DNA of 64,000 nucleotides. Source: Acidobacteriaceae bacterium dw_441. Its GTDB lineage: Bacteria > Acidobacteriota > Terriglobia > Terriglobales > Acidobacteriaceae. A program made the position numbers and the translations under genes. Positions 9,411 through 17,352 of this stretch are shown one piece after another; position 1 is the first letter of the stretch, and each line of letters opens with the position of its first letter. The notes under the pieces were generated by a model, which saw only the letters and a list, made by a program, of their open reading frames with translations, searched no databases and was not told the DNA's origin. The stretch is taken from contig JAAVVA010000001.1 of assembly GCA_018449715.1 (NCBI GenBank), forward strand, positions 1,798,001-1,862,000, in the 5' to 3' direction.

Positions 9411-9442
9411 AAGACGCGTGGCTCACAAGAGCCACGCGTCTT
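9411..9442 (-). terminator. perfect hairpin between ferredoxin and recO
   Basis: A 14-bp perfect stem (AAGACGCGTGGCTC / GAGCCACGCGTCTT) with a 4-base loop lies 38 bases after the ferredoxin stop. In the minus direction it is followed by CGTTTTG, a weak U-run, so it probably attenuates or ends the ferredoxin transcript before recO. Confidence 0.7.
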
Positions 9443-9480
9443 AACTGTACAGAATCTTTCCCCGCATCTGCGGGTAACTG

Positions 9481-9741
9481 TTAGCGTCCGAAGTGATCGG
9501 AAGCCTTCTGCTGGAAGCTGGCCCACTGCTCCGGAAGATCGTCCGCAGCGTAGATCGCCGAAACCGGGCATACGGGAACGCAGGCACCGCACTCGATGCA
9601 CTCTGCCGGATCGATGTACAGCTGGTCCGTATCGGCGTGGCCGGCCTCGTCCTTCTTCGGGTGGATACAATCGACCGGGCAGGCATCCACACAGGCCGTA
9701 TCCTTAGTCCCGATGCAGGGTTCCGCAATCACATAAGCCAT
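9481..9741 (-). CDS. seven-iron [3Fe-4S][4Fe-4S] ferredoxin
   Basis: An 86-residue ferredoxin with the FdI-type cysteine layout: C9-x7-C17-x3-C21-P for the 3Fe-4S cluster with a further Cys at 25, then 'CIECGACVPVCPV' for the 4Fe-4S cluster. The N-terminal 'MAYVIAEPCIGTKDTACVDACPVDC' is the common bacterial form. It acts as a low-potential cytoplasmic electron carrier; its redox partners are not in this window. It is monocistronic or weakly linked to recO, from which it is separated by a strong hairpin. Confidence 0.93.
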   Translation of the reverse strand: MAYVIAEPCIGTKDTACVDACPVDCIHPKKDEAGHADTDQLYIDPAECIECGACVPVCPVSAIYAADDLPEQWASFQQKASDHFGR

Positions 9742-9943
9742 CTCTTTAATCTCTCCCTATAGCCTCGTCTGAATCTCAATGTCAGTTAGGGGCGTTTGAT
9801 CCGATTCTAGCAGCAAATTCTCCTCCCCCATAATGAGAAATCTCCCTGCAAATACGACCATTTAAGACCGATTTAGGTTGCCCGGAATACGCATTTTCGC
9901 GAATGTGTTTCCCTAGAAGGAGATACCCTCTGGAGCCCTGCCG

Positions 9944-10375
9944 ATGTCCCTGACGAAAGCCCATACCGAATATCTGACCTTCAACACCCGCGAACGCTAC
10001 GAGATGGTCCACATTACCCCGCAGGTCGAAGAGATCGTGCGCCGTAGCGGAATCGATGATGGCCTGTGTTTTGTTTCGCCTATGCACATCACGGCGGCGA
10101 TCTACGTCAACGACCACGAGGATGGCTTGATCGAAGATATCGGCACGTGGCTGGAAAAGCTGGCTCCGCGCTGGCCCGGCTACCAACACCACCACACCGG
10201 CGAGGACAACGCCGACGCGCACCTGAAGGCCCTTCTGCTGCACCACGAGACGACCTTACCTATCACGAAGGGGCGGCTCGACCTTGGAACGTGGCAGCGC
10301 ATCTTCTACGCCGAGTTCGACGGTCAGCGCTCGAAACGCGTCATCGTGAAGGTGCTGGGGCTCGCAAAAGGATAA
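9944..10375 (+). CDS. yjbQ: YjbQ family protein (UPF0047; secondary thiamine-phosphate synthase-like)
   Basis: A 143-residue protein with the complete family pattern: '[40 protein letters not shown]', then '[48 protein letters not shown]'. The conserved His/Glu/Asp residues cluster at the presumed active site of the trimeric fold. Weak thiamine-phosphate synthase activity has been reported for homologues; the true role is unsettled. Its last 35 bases overlap the 3' end of motB on the other strand, so both ends are coding on both strands. Confidence 0.88.
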   Translation: MSLTKAHTEYLTFNTRERYEMVHITPQVEEIVRRSGIDDGLCFVSPMHITAAIYVNDHEDGLIEDIGTWLEKLAPRWPGYQHHHTGEDNADAHLKALLLHHETTLPITKGRLDLGTWQRIFYAEFDGQRSKRVIVKVLGLAKG

Positions 10376-11099
10376 TGTCCACGCGGCGATTCTGCGTGCG
10401 GCCTTCGGCGGTCGCGTTCGAGGCCGCGGGGTGAAACTCCGCGTAGCCCGCGGCAGAGACGTTCGACGGGCGCATGACGCCGTGCTCCAGCAACATGCGG
10501 GCGATCATGCTGGCGCGTGCCGTCGAAAGCTCCCAGTTGCTGGCGAACTGCTGCGTGTGGATGGGCACATTGTCGGTGTGGCCTTCCACGCGCAGCGGGG
10601 CGTCAGGCAAAGTTGCGGCAAGAGCCACCAGCGTCGCCAGTGACTCCCTGCGTATCTCCGCCGAACCAGAGGGAAAGAACCCAGCCTCGTGCAGCGAGAT
10701 CACCAACCCCTGCTCGGTGATCTGCGTCGTCACGCTTCCGGTGGGGAGCTTCGCCTTCGCCTCCTGCGCCTTGACGACCTTGCCCAGGCGCTCCTTCATC
10801 TCCTCTTCCTTCTTCATCTGCGCGGCCTGCGGAAACGGCATCGCCAGCATGGCGGGCTTCGTCACCACCGAAGCGGCAGCAGCAGGGTCGAGCGGCGGGG
10901 TCGTAGCGTGCTGCTCGAAACCGCCCATCGGCGTGAAAGCCGTCTGCATGGCCGCAGCGACCTGCGCCTGCTTCTTCTTGTCCGACTGACTCGAAGCAAA
11001 CAACACGACGAAGAACGCAAACAGCAGCGTGATGAAGTCGGCATACGAAACCAGCCATCGCTCATGGTTTACGTGTTCGTGTTTTTTCTTGCGGCTCAC
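10341..11099 (-). CDS. motB: flagellar motor stator protein MotB
   Basis: A 252-residue stator protein. It has a cytoplasmic basic N-terminus, one membrane helix with the essential proton-binding Asp ('[22 protein letters not shown]'), a linker, and a C-terminal OmpA-like peptidoglycan-binding domain (from about residue 130; '[28 protein letters not shown]' and 'NRRVDIILL'). It anchors MotA channels to the cell wall and drives flagellar rotation. Translation starts at GTG 11099, overlapping the motA stop by GTGA, so the two are coupled. The 3' end overlaps yjbQ by 35 bases. Confidence 0.95.
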   Translation of the reverse strand: MSRKKKHEHVNHERWLVSYADFITLLFAFFVVLFASSQSDKKKQAQVAAAMQTAFTPMGGFEQHATTPPLDPAAAASVVTKPAMLAMPFPQAAQMKKEEEMKERLGKVVKAQEAKAKLPTGSVTTQITEQGLVISLHEAGFFPSGSAEIRRESLATLVALAATLPDAPLRVEGHTDNVPIHTQQFASNWELSTARASMIARMLLEHGVMRPSNVSAAGYAEFHPAASNATAEGRTQNRRVDIILLRAPAPSR

Positions 11100-11875
11100 G
11101 CTGCAGCCTCCGCGGCGCCTTCACTCTCATGTCCATCAGCAAGGAAGGTGCGCAGCTTGGTTTCGAGCATGCGCGGATTCATGCCTTCGAGGATCGAGAT
11201 GACGCCTTCAAGAACCATCTCCTTCGCCATCTGTTCCTCGCGGTGGCGAATCTTCAGCTTGCCCGCTGCGGGAAGGAAGATGAGGTTCGCAAGGGCCACG
11301 CCGTAGATCGTCGCCACGAAGGCAACTGCGATGCCGCGTCCGACCTCGGTGATGTTGTCGAGATGCTGCATCACCTGGATGAGTCCGAGCACGGCGCCGA
11401 TGATTCCGACGGTCGGCGAGTATCCTCCCGCGGCCTCGAAGACCTGCGGAATCTTCTCTTCCATCTCAGACTTGTTATCCAGCTCGAGCTGCATGATCTT
11501 GCGAACCTCGTTCGACTCCGTGCCGTCGATGGCCAGCATCAATGCCTGGCGAAAGAAGGGGTCCTTGATGGAGCCGAGGTCCTGGTCGAGCGATACGATG
11601 CCGCTCTTGCGGGCCTTGTTGGCGAACTCGACGAGCTGCTTCAGCACCTCTTCGTTGTCCGCCGCGCCAGAGACGAAGACCTTTGCCAGGCTCTTGATCG
11701 CGCCGAGAAAGACCTTCAGCGGAAACTGGAGCATGACCGCTCCCATCGTTCCGCCGAGCACGATCATGCCAGCGGTCGGCTGTGTGATCTGACCGATATT
11801 TCCACCCTCGATCATCATGCCGGCCAGGATGCCGATAATCGCGACTAAGATTCCACCGATGCTGGCGATGTCCAT
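11096..11875 (-). CDS. motA: flagellar motor stator protein MotA
   Basis: A 259-residue protein with four membrane helices: two near the N-terminus ('IASIGGILVAIIGILAGMMIEGG' and 'PTAGMIVLGGTMGAVMLQFPL') and two at about 150-210 ('SPTVGIIGAVLGLIQVMQHL' and 'GIAVAFVATIYGVALANLIFLPAAGKL'). The cytoplasmic loop between them is charged and would contact FliG. This is the MotA/ExbB-type proton channel subunit. It sits between flbD and motB in a minus-strand operon divergent from flagellin. Confidence 0.95.
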   Translation of the reverse strand: MDIASIGGILVAIIGILAGMMIEGGNIGQITQPTAGMIVLGGTMGAVMLQFPLKVFLGAIKSLAKVFVSGAADNEEVLKQLVEFANKARKSGIVSLDQDLGSIKDPFFRQALMLAIDGTESNEVRKIMQLELDNKSEMEEKIPQVFEAAGGYSPTVGIIGAVLGLIQVMQHLDNITEVGRGIAVAFVATIYGVALANLIFLPAAGKLKIRHREEQMAKEMVLEGVISILEGMNPRMLETKLRTFLADGHESEGAAEAAA

Positions 11876-11909
11876 ATAACGTCCTCACCCGTTTAAAAAT
11901 GTCTGTTGA

Positions 11910-12188
11910 TTACTCCGCCGTCTTGTTTGTTCCCGCCTCGAAGGCGGTCTCCTGGGCGAAGCGCGCACTCTTTGCGGAGAGTGCTGTGTCCGCATCCGGC
12001 CATGCGGTGCGAAGCACTAAGCCGCGATACTCCATCACCCTCTTCATCACCTCGGCGCGGGATTCGAGAACGACGAGCTTCTCGCCGGTTACCAGCGTAA
12101 GCACCGTGTCCGGAGCGGAATCCGCATACTTGATCAGATCGCAGTTAAGGCTGAGATGGCTGCCGTTAAGGCGCGTCAGTTCAATCAT
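11910..12188 (-). CDS. flbD: FlbD-family flagellar protein
   Basis: A 92-residue protein from ATG 12188. The first 65 residues give the FlbD pattern: 'MIELTRLNGSHLSLNCDLIKYADSAPDTVLTLVTGEKLVVLES', followed by a helix. The family is found inside flagellar operons, often just before motA, and has no firmly established biochemical activity. The frame runs upstream to 12296, but the conserved start and the AGAGAGGAAG ribosome site favour 12188. The C-terminal 30 residues are acidic/Ala-rich and variable. Confidence 0.85.
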   Translation of the reverse strand: MIELTRLNGSHLSLNCDLIKYADSAPDTVLTLVTGEKLVVLESRAEVMKRVMEYRGLVLRTAWPDADTALSAKSARFAQETAFEAGTNKTAE

Positions 12189-12211
12189 TGGGAGGCTTCC
12201 TCTCTGCTCTC

Positions 12212-12219
12212 TCATCGGC
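12212..12219 (-). promoter_or_regulatory. possible sigma-28 -10 element for flbD-motAB
   Basis: On the minus strand GCCGATGA (12219 to 12212) lies 24 bases before the flbD start and is identical to the -10 element of the flagellin promoter candidate. The corresponding -35 position (12235-12238) reads ATTG, a poor match to TAAA, so support is weak. Confidence 0.35.
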
Positions 12220-12299
12220 GGAAGAGTGCAAATGCAATAGCAGGAAGCGAGCATCTGCAACAAAGAGAAAGAGCCTTTCTGTTTCCCCGAGGACATGTC

Positions 12300-12326
12300 T
12301 CAAGTCCACCGGGCAGACGCCGATGA
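12300..12326 (+). promoter_or_regulatory. sigma-28 (FliA)-type promoter for flagellin
   Basis: TCAA, a 15-base spacer and GCCGATGA match the class III flagellar promoter consensus TAAA-N15-GCCGATAA at ten of twelve positions with exact spacing. It would start transcription about 105 bases before the fliC ATG. Confidence 0.7.
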
Positions 12327-12438
12327 GAGGGGAGAACGCAACGCCTTTCGCAAGGTCAACCGGAACGAAACGCTCCGGATCACCCGAAGACAGGCAGTGC
12401 GGTAACTCAAATCGAGTGATACAGAGGAGCGTTCCCCA

Positions 12439-13290
12439 ATGGCTTTGGGTGTATTGAACAACATTTCGTCGATCTACGCGCAGAACAACCTCAACCAGAC
12501 GCAGAAGAGCCTGCAGAGCGTTCTGCAGCAGCTTTCCTCGGGCTCGCGCATCAACAGCGGCGCCGATGATGCTGCCGGTCTGTCGCTGGCCGATGGCCTG
12601 CACGCCAACGCCACTGCTCTTACGCAGTCGTCCCAGAACGCCAACTCCGGCGTCGGCATGCTGCAGACCGCGGACGGAGCCCTCGCGCAGGTGACCAACC
12701 TGCTCGACCGCGCCATCACGCTGGCCACCGAGGCGGCCAACGGAACCCTGAACAGCACGCAGGTCAGCTCGGCCAACCAGGAGTACCAGAACATCCTGAC
12801 CGAGATCGGCAACATCGGCTCGACGACCAACTACAACGGCAACAAGGTCTTCTCTTCGTCGGCGGTCAACATTGTCGTCAGCGACGGAACCACGGCTGGA
12901 ACCACCACCTTCGCTGAGACCGTCGGTGTTCTGACCAAGACCAGCGTCGGTACCACGGGCACGGCGGGCGCGGGTGTGGACCTTACGACCAACGCCAACC
13001 TGACCGCGACCACCGCCACGGCCATCCTGAACTCCCTCACCACTGCTGTCGGCGACGTTGCCTACCAGCGCGGTGCGATCGGAGCCAACATCAACCAGCT
13101 CAACGCGGCCCAGAACGTCGCCGACACGCAGCAGGTCAACCTGTCGTCGGCGGAGAACGACATCCGCGCCACCAACTATGGTCAGGCAACCAGCGACATG
13201 GCCAAGTTCCAGGTGCTCAGCCAGACCGGTATCGCGGCCCTCTCTCAGGCCAACGCCGTGCAGCAGGACATCCTCAAGCTGCTCCAGTAG
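12439..13290 (+). CDS. fliC: flagellin
   Basis: A 283-residue short flagellin. The N-terminal D0/D1 coiled region is classic ('VLNNISSIYAQNNLNQTQKSLQSVLQQLSSGSRINSGADDAAGLSLADGL', with SSGxRINSGADDAAG near residues 35-50). The C-terminal D1/D0 helix ends 'ALSQANAVQQDILKLLQ'. The central variable domain is only about 90 residues and is Thr/Ala/Val rich, so little surface domain is present. It is exported unfolded by the flagellar type III apparatus and polymerises as the filament. Ribosome site AGAGGAG precedes the ATG. fliD and fliS, its cap and chaperone, follow. Confidence 0.96.
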   Translation: MALGVLNNISSIYAQNNLNQTQKSLQSVLQQLSSGSRINSGADDAAGLSLADGLHANATALTQSSQNANSGVGMLQTADGALAQVTNLLDRAITLATEAANGTLNSTQVSSANQEYQNILTEIGNIGSTTNYNGNKVFSSSAVNIVVSDGTTAGTTTFAETVGVLTKTSVGTTGTAGAGVDLTTNANLTATTATAILNSLTTAVGDVAYQRGAIGANINQLNAAQNVADTQQVNLSSAENDIRATNYGQATSDMAKFQVLSQTGIAALSQANAVQQDILKLLQ

Positions 13291-13299
13291 TTCCACCGA

Positions 13300-13349
13300 G
13301 GCAGGCAGCGGTGAATGGCGAAGGCCGTTTGCCGCTCCTGCCCTTTTTT
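13300..13349 (+). terminator. Rho-independent terminator after fliC
   Basis: An imperfect 11-bp stem (GGCAGGCAGCGG / CCGCTCCTGCC) encloses a 20-base loop that contains a smaller hairpin, and is followed by CTTTTTT. It lies 10 bases after the flagellin stop. Confidence 0.75.
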
Positions 13350-13412
13350 CCTGCTCCCGTTTGAGGCGCAGGACTTTGTCGTTAGAGCCGCCTAATCGCA
13401 GCCCGGAAGATC

Positions 13413-13428
13413 AGGCAGCAAACTTGCA
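13413..13428 (+). promoter_or_regulatory. candidate sigma-54 promoter upstream of fliD
   Basis: AGGCAGCAAACTTGCA has the invariant GG and GC dinucleotides separated by exactly ten bases and the TTGCA -12 element of the sigma-54 consensus. It ends 36 bases before the fliD ATG. The -24 flank is imperfect, and no enhancer-binding protein is in the window. Confidence 0.45.
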
Positions 13429-13464
13429 TGTTCGGTTACGCATATTTGTGTTCAGGAGAGAACG

Positions 13465-14829
13465 ATGGGGACAGTTGGACTTAACTTCGGCGCAGTCAAC
13501 AGCGGGCAAGGCATTGATGTCGCCTCCACGGTCTCGCAGATTATGGCGGCGGAACAGGCGATCGAAGATCCCTGGAAGTCGCAGCTCTCCACCTTGCAGG
13601 CGCAGGATACGATGCTGAGCCAGATGGGCTCCGATCTCTCCACGCTCGCGACCGCACTGCAGAAGCTTACGGACTTCAACGGAGTCCTTGCGGGCAAGCA
13701 GGGCTCCAGCTCGAACGAAGATGTCGTCTCCATCTCTTCCGCCAGCTCACTGGCCGCTGCGGGAAGCCACACGATCGTCGTCAACCAGCTCGCACAGACC
13801 TCGTCTCAGTACTCGGACCAGATCACGAATACCAGCGATACGCTGAGCGGAACCGTAACCATCAAGATCGGCACAAACACCTCGTCACTCGATGTGAACG
13901 GCATGACGCTATCGGACCTTGCGGCTGCGATCAACAGCAACGCTATGGGAGTTCGCGCAGCCGTCATCACCGAGGCCAACGGCTCGCGCCTCTCTCTCGT
14001 AAGCAGCACCAGCGGAGCCGCCGGCGAGATCACGATGGGAGGCTCTCTCGTGGACGACGCCAACGGAAGCGCGGTCAACTTTCAGGAAGGAACAGCGGGG
14101 CAGGATGCCAGCCTCGTTGTCGATGGCCTCAGCACCACCAGCCCCTCAAACACGGTGACCGGACTGATCCCCGGCGTGACCTTCCAGATTCTTTCGAAGT
14201 CTTCGAATGTCAACGATCCGGTGCAGCTTCAAATTGTCACCAACAGCGGCGCCGTCCAACAGGCGATGAGCGACTTTGTGAACGCGTACAACCAGGTCGT
14301 AGATGACGTTCAATCCGAAGAAGGCAAGGATGCGAACGGCAACGCGATGCCTCTTTACGGCGATCCCACGCTTGCCCTGATTCAGAACCAGCTTTCGCAG
14401 GGACTTCTCTCCGGCGTTGCGAGCGGCTCCATCAAGGGCCTGTCGCAGCTTGGCGTCACGCTCGACAAGACAGGCCACCTCAGCTTCAACGGAGACACGC
14501 TGGACAGCGTAATCAACTCGAACTTCAGCGATGTCGAAGGCTTCCTGCAGAACACCGGGAGCTTCGGCCAGAACTTCACAAGCACGCTGAACGGACTCAG
14601 CAGCACCTCCACCACGGGAGCGATTTACCTGGCTCTGCAGCAGAACTCCTCGCAGGAAGACACGCTGAACGAAAACATCAGCAATCAGGAGGACAGGATT
14701 GCAAACGACAAGGCCCGGCTCACCGACCAACTGAACACGGCCAACGCGATTCTCCAGTCGATTCCCTCGCAGCTCAACGAGATCGCCCAGCTCTACAGCG
14801 CAGTCACCGGATACAACCAGAAAAGCTAG
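13465..14829 (+). CDS. fliD: flagellar hook-associated protein 2 (filament cap)
   Basis: A 454-residue FliD. The N-terminal domain has 'VNSGQGIDVASTVSQIMAAEQAIEDPWKSQLSTLQAQDTMLSQMGSDLSTLATAL', the usual start of the cap protein. The central region is beta-rich with FliD_C features ('DVQSEEGKDANGNAMPLYGDPTLALIQNQL', 'LSQLGVTLDKTGHLSFNGDTL'). The C-terminal helix ('LNENISNQEDRIANDKARLTDQLNTANAILQSI') would form the coiled leg that docks on the filament. It caps the growing filament and promotes flagellin folding. Ribosome site AGGAGAG is 5' of the ATG. Confidence 0.93.
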   Translation: MGTVGLNFGAVNSGQGIDVASTVSQIMAAEQAIEDPWKSQLSTLQAQDTMLSQMGSDLSTLATALQKLTDFNGVLAGKQGSSSNEDVVSISSASSLAAAGSHTIVVNQLAQTSSQYSDQITNTSDTLSGTVTIKIGTNTSSLDVNGMTLSDLAAAINSNAMGVRAAVITEANGSRLSLVSSTSGAAGEITMGGSLVDDANGSAVNFQEGTAGQDASLVVDGLSTTSPSNTVTGLIPGVTFQILSKSSNVNDPVQLQIVTNSGAVQQAMSDFVNAYNQVVDDVQSEEGKDANGNAMPLYGDPTLALIQNQLSQGLLSGVASGSIKGLSQLGVTLDKTGHLSFNGDTLDSVINSNFSDVEGFLQNTGSFGQNFTSTLNGLSSTSTTGAIYLALQQNSSQEDTLNENISNQEDRIANDKARLTDQLNTANAILQSIPSQLNEIAQLYSAVTGYNQKS

Positions 14830-14853
14830 CAGCAGAAACGGAAGAGGAGCGCA

Positions 14854-15321
14854 ATGGAATCGACCTACCAGCAGCAGGCACTGATCGGAGCCACCGGAGT
14901 TCAACTGGTGCTTGCACTCTACGACGGAGCCATTCGCTTCCTCTACCGGGCCGTGCAGTGCACCGAAGAGCAGGACGTTCGAGGACGCCGCATCGCCGTC
15001 AACCGTGCTCTCGACATCTTCATGCATCTTCAGGCCCGGCTTCGCCCCGATCTCGGCGGCAGCGTTGCCCAGTCGCTTTCAGATTTCTACGCCGCGATGT
15101 TCACCCTGATCCTCGAAGCGTCACATTACGAGTCCGTCGAACAGTTCCACGAGGTCATCGCCAACGTCCGCAACGTCCGCGATGCGTGGGCCGTCGTAGC
15201 CCGCGATCCCGAGGCCAACCGCGTGCTTCCCCGCGACCTTCGCACGAAGGAGGAGACTTTTCTCGCTCCTGCCCCTCCCGTCCCCAGCGAAGAAGCCGCT
15301 TCCTCGCATTGGTCCGCCTGA
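14854..15321 (+). CDS. fliS: flagellar export chaperone FliS
   Basis: A 155-residue protein, 24 bases after fliD. It carries the FliS core 'YQQQALIGATGVQLVLALYDGAIRFLYRAVQCTEEQDVRGRRIAVNRALDIFMHLQARLRPDLGGSVAQSLSDFYAAMFTLILEA', a helical bundle that binds the C-terminal helix of flagellin and prevents early polymerisation. The C-terminal 35 residues are a low-complexity Pro/Ala/Ser tail not typical of the family. The ribosome site AAGAGGAGCGC precedes the ATG. Gene order fliD-fliS is widespread. Confidence 0.9.
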   Translation: MESTYQQQALIGATGVQLVLALYDGAIRFLYRAVQCTEEQDVRGRRIAVNRALDIFMHLQARLRPDLGGSVAQSLSDFYAAMFTLILEASHYESVEQFHEVIANVRNVRDAWAVVARDPEANRVLPRDLRTKEETFLAPAPPVPSEEAASSHWSA

Positions 15322-15395
15322 CAGAATGCAGACGCGATAAACTGTACCTGCAAGGTGTAACGGTTTCCTTGCCGATGCGTCTTAACTGGTACAGG

Positions 15396-15776
15396 ATGAA
15401 GCGCGTGTTCTCCAATCTCGTCACGGTCGTCTGCCTGCTGGCCTTCTTCGTCAGCTCGGCAGCGTGTCTTGCCGTGGAGTTGCCTCCGCAGGAGGCGGCT
15501 CACGAGATCTCAATGCCCATGCCGATGCACAGCATGAGCGCTCCTGACCACGATTGCTGCCCGCACAACGGCTCCGCGCACCAGATGACGAGTTCGTGCT
15601 GCACGGTGCATCACCAGCCTGCCTCGTGCGTTGTCGCAGCGGAGTTGCACGAAGACGCCGCGGCTGTCTTTGCGGTGTTCGTGCCTCCGTCGTTGTCGAG
15701 CGCGGCGCTGCACCATGCAGTCCATGCGCGGCCTGTCCCTCTACAAGAGCCTCCGCTGATCGCCCTGCGAATCTGA
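15396..15776 (+). CDS. secreted His/Cys/Met-rich small protein, possible metal binding
   Basis: 126 residues from ATG 15396 (ATG 15375 is an alternative). There is a clear signal peptide ('MKRVFSNLVTVVCLLAFFVSSAACLA'). The mature part is packed with potential soft-metal ligands: 'MPMPMHSMSAPDHDCCPHNG' followed by 'SCCTVHHQ' and further His. No domain is recognised. The pattern resembles small periplasmic proteins found next to copper or silver resistance genes. The next gene downstream also begins with a Met/His-rich segment, which supports a shared metal-related role by inference only. Confidence 0.6.
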   Translation: MKRVFSNLVTVVCLLAFFVSSAACLAVELPPQEAAHEISMPMPMHSMSAPDHDCCPHNGSAHQMTSSCCTVHHQPASCVVAAELHEDAAAVFAVFVPPSLSSAALHHAVHARPVPLQEPPLIALRI

Positions 15777-15870
15777 TTCACCTCTCTTCCCTGAGCCATG
15801 CCTGCGGTGTGGGCGCCTTTGCGCGTTCACTCCAGGCGAATTGTCTTGCCCAACACAGGAGAAAAGAGCC

Positions 15871-17298
15871 GTGTCCCCGCAGATCTGGCGCAGATTGCTG
15901 CGCATCTTCACCGCTGTTCCTCTGCTCTACAGCCTCGCCGCCGTAGCGCAGCAACCGGCCATGCCTGACATGCCCAACATGTCAGAAGACCACTCCATAC
16001 ATCACCAGCAGGAGAGGCAGAGCACAGTCTCCATGCCGCAGATGCCCGGCATGATGATGCAGCCCACCAACCTCATCGAGTCGCAACTGAACCACCTCTC
16101 CTCCGGCACCACCATCGAGCCATCTTCCACCCCGATGTACATGGTGATGGGCCAGCACGGCTCGTGGATGTGGATGCTGCACGGCGAGGCCTTCGTCGCC
16201 GACACACAGCAGCAGGCCGCAGGCGATCGCGGCAAAGACAAGCTCTTCTCCACCAACTGGATTATGCCGATGGCCCTGCGCCGTCTCGGCCCGGGCCAGC
16301 TCACGCTGCGAGCGATGTTCTCGCTTGAACCCGCCACCGTCAGCGGACGCCAGTATCCCCTGCTCTTCCAGCAAGGCGAAACCGCCTTCGGCAAGCCCAT
16401 CGTCGATGGCCAGCACCCGCACAACTTCTTCATGGAGGTCGCCGCGCTCTACGACATCCGACTTGGAGAGCACACGCTTCTCAGCTTCTACGCCGCGCCC
16501 GTCGGCGACCCAGCCATCGGTCCCGTCGCGTATCCGCACCGCATGTCTGCGTCCGAGGACCCCATCGGCTCGCTCAGTCATCACCAGCAGGACTCCACCC
16601 ACATCGCGTACAGCGTCGTGACCGGTGGGCTCACCTGGCGCTGGTTCCGGCTTGAAGGCTCGGGCTTTCACGGCGGTGAACCGTCCGAGGGCCGCTGGCA
16701 GTTCCAGCCCTCGGCGAACGGTCTCGCCATCGACAGCTATTCGACGCGCCTGACCGTCTCTCCCCGCGCCAACTGGAGCGGCCAGTACTCCATCGCCCGC
16801 ATCGCCAAACCCGAGGCTCTCTATCCGCACGAGGACCAACTTCGCCAGACGGCCTCCCTCATGTACAACCGCCCTATCGGTCCGCATGACGCCAACGGTC
16901 TTACCGTGGGCAACTGGTCGAACACGCTCATCTGGGGACGTACGCGCTCCATCACCACTGGACACGACGAGCACAAGGTCAACAGCTATCTCGCTGAGTC
17001 TCTGCTGCGCTTCTCGCGCCGCAACTACGTCTGGACGCGTATCGAAAACGCAGGCCGCACCAGCGAGCTTCTGCTGGATCCGGGGACCAGCCTACCCGCG
17101 GGATTCGAGGAGGATCCCATCGGCCACGTGCAGGCCTACAGCTTCGGCTACGACCGCGACTACCGCATCGCTCGCCACCTGCTCGCCGCGCCCGGAGCGC
17201 AGTTCACTGTCTACAACACGCCCGATGCCCTGCAATCCACTTACGGGAAGCACCCGTGGGGAGCCGTTGCCTTCGTGCGCTTCCGCATCGCGCCGTAA
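15871..17298 (+). CDS. predicted outer-membrane beta-barrel protein with Met/His-rich N-terminus
   Basis: 475 residues from GTG 15871, chosen because AGGAGA lies about nine bases upstream; TTG 15841 is an in-frame alternative. It has a signal peptide ending near 'SLAAVAQQ', then a Met/His/Pro-rich stretch ('MPDMPNMSEDHSIHHQQ', 'MPQMPGMMMQ'). The remainder alternates polar and hydrophobic residues with many aromatic girdle-like motifs ('GSWMWMLHGEAFV', 'VAFVRFRIAP' at the extreme C-terminus), consistent with a barrel. A 'DGQHPHNFFMEVAALYD' motif is notable. Homologues of unknown function often accompany copper or multicopper oxidase genes. Function is unproven. Confidence 0.75.
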   Translation: MSPQIWRRLLRIFTAVPLLYSLAAVAQQPAMPDMPNMSEDHSIHHQQERQSTVSMPQMPGMMMQPTNLIESQLNHLSSGTTIEPSSTPMYMVMGQHGSWMWMLHGEAFVADTQQQAAGDRGKDKLFSTNWIMPMALRRLGPGQLTLRAMFSLEPATVSGRQYPLLFQQGETAFGKPIVDGQHPHNFFMEVAALYDIRLGEHTLLSFYAAPVGDPAIGPVAYPHRMSASEDPIGSLSHHQQDSTHIAYSVVTGGLTWRWFRLEGSGFHGGEPSEGRWQFQPSANGLAIDSYSTRLTVSPRANWSGQYSIARIAKPEALYPHEDQLRQTASLMYNRPIGPHDANGLTVGNWSNTLIWGRTRSITTGHDEHKVNSYLAESLLRFSRRNYVWTRIENAGRTSELLLDPGTSLPAGFEEDPIGHVQAYSFGYDRDYRIARHLLAAPGAQFTVYNTPDALQSTYGKHPWGAVAFVRFRIAP

Positions 17299-17352
17299 TC
17301 AAACAGCAACCTCGTAATCGAAGCTACAACATGGAGGTGGTTGAATAGGAAG

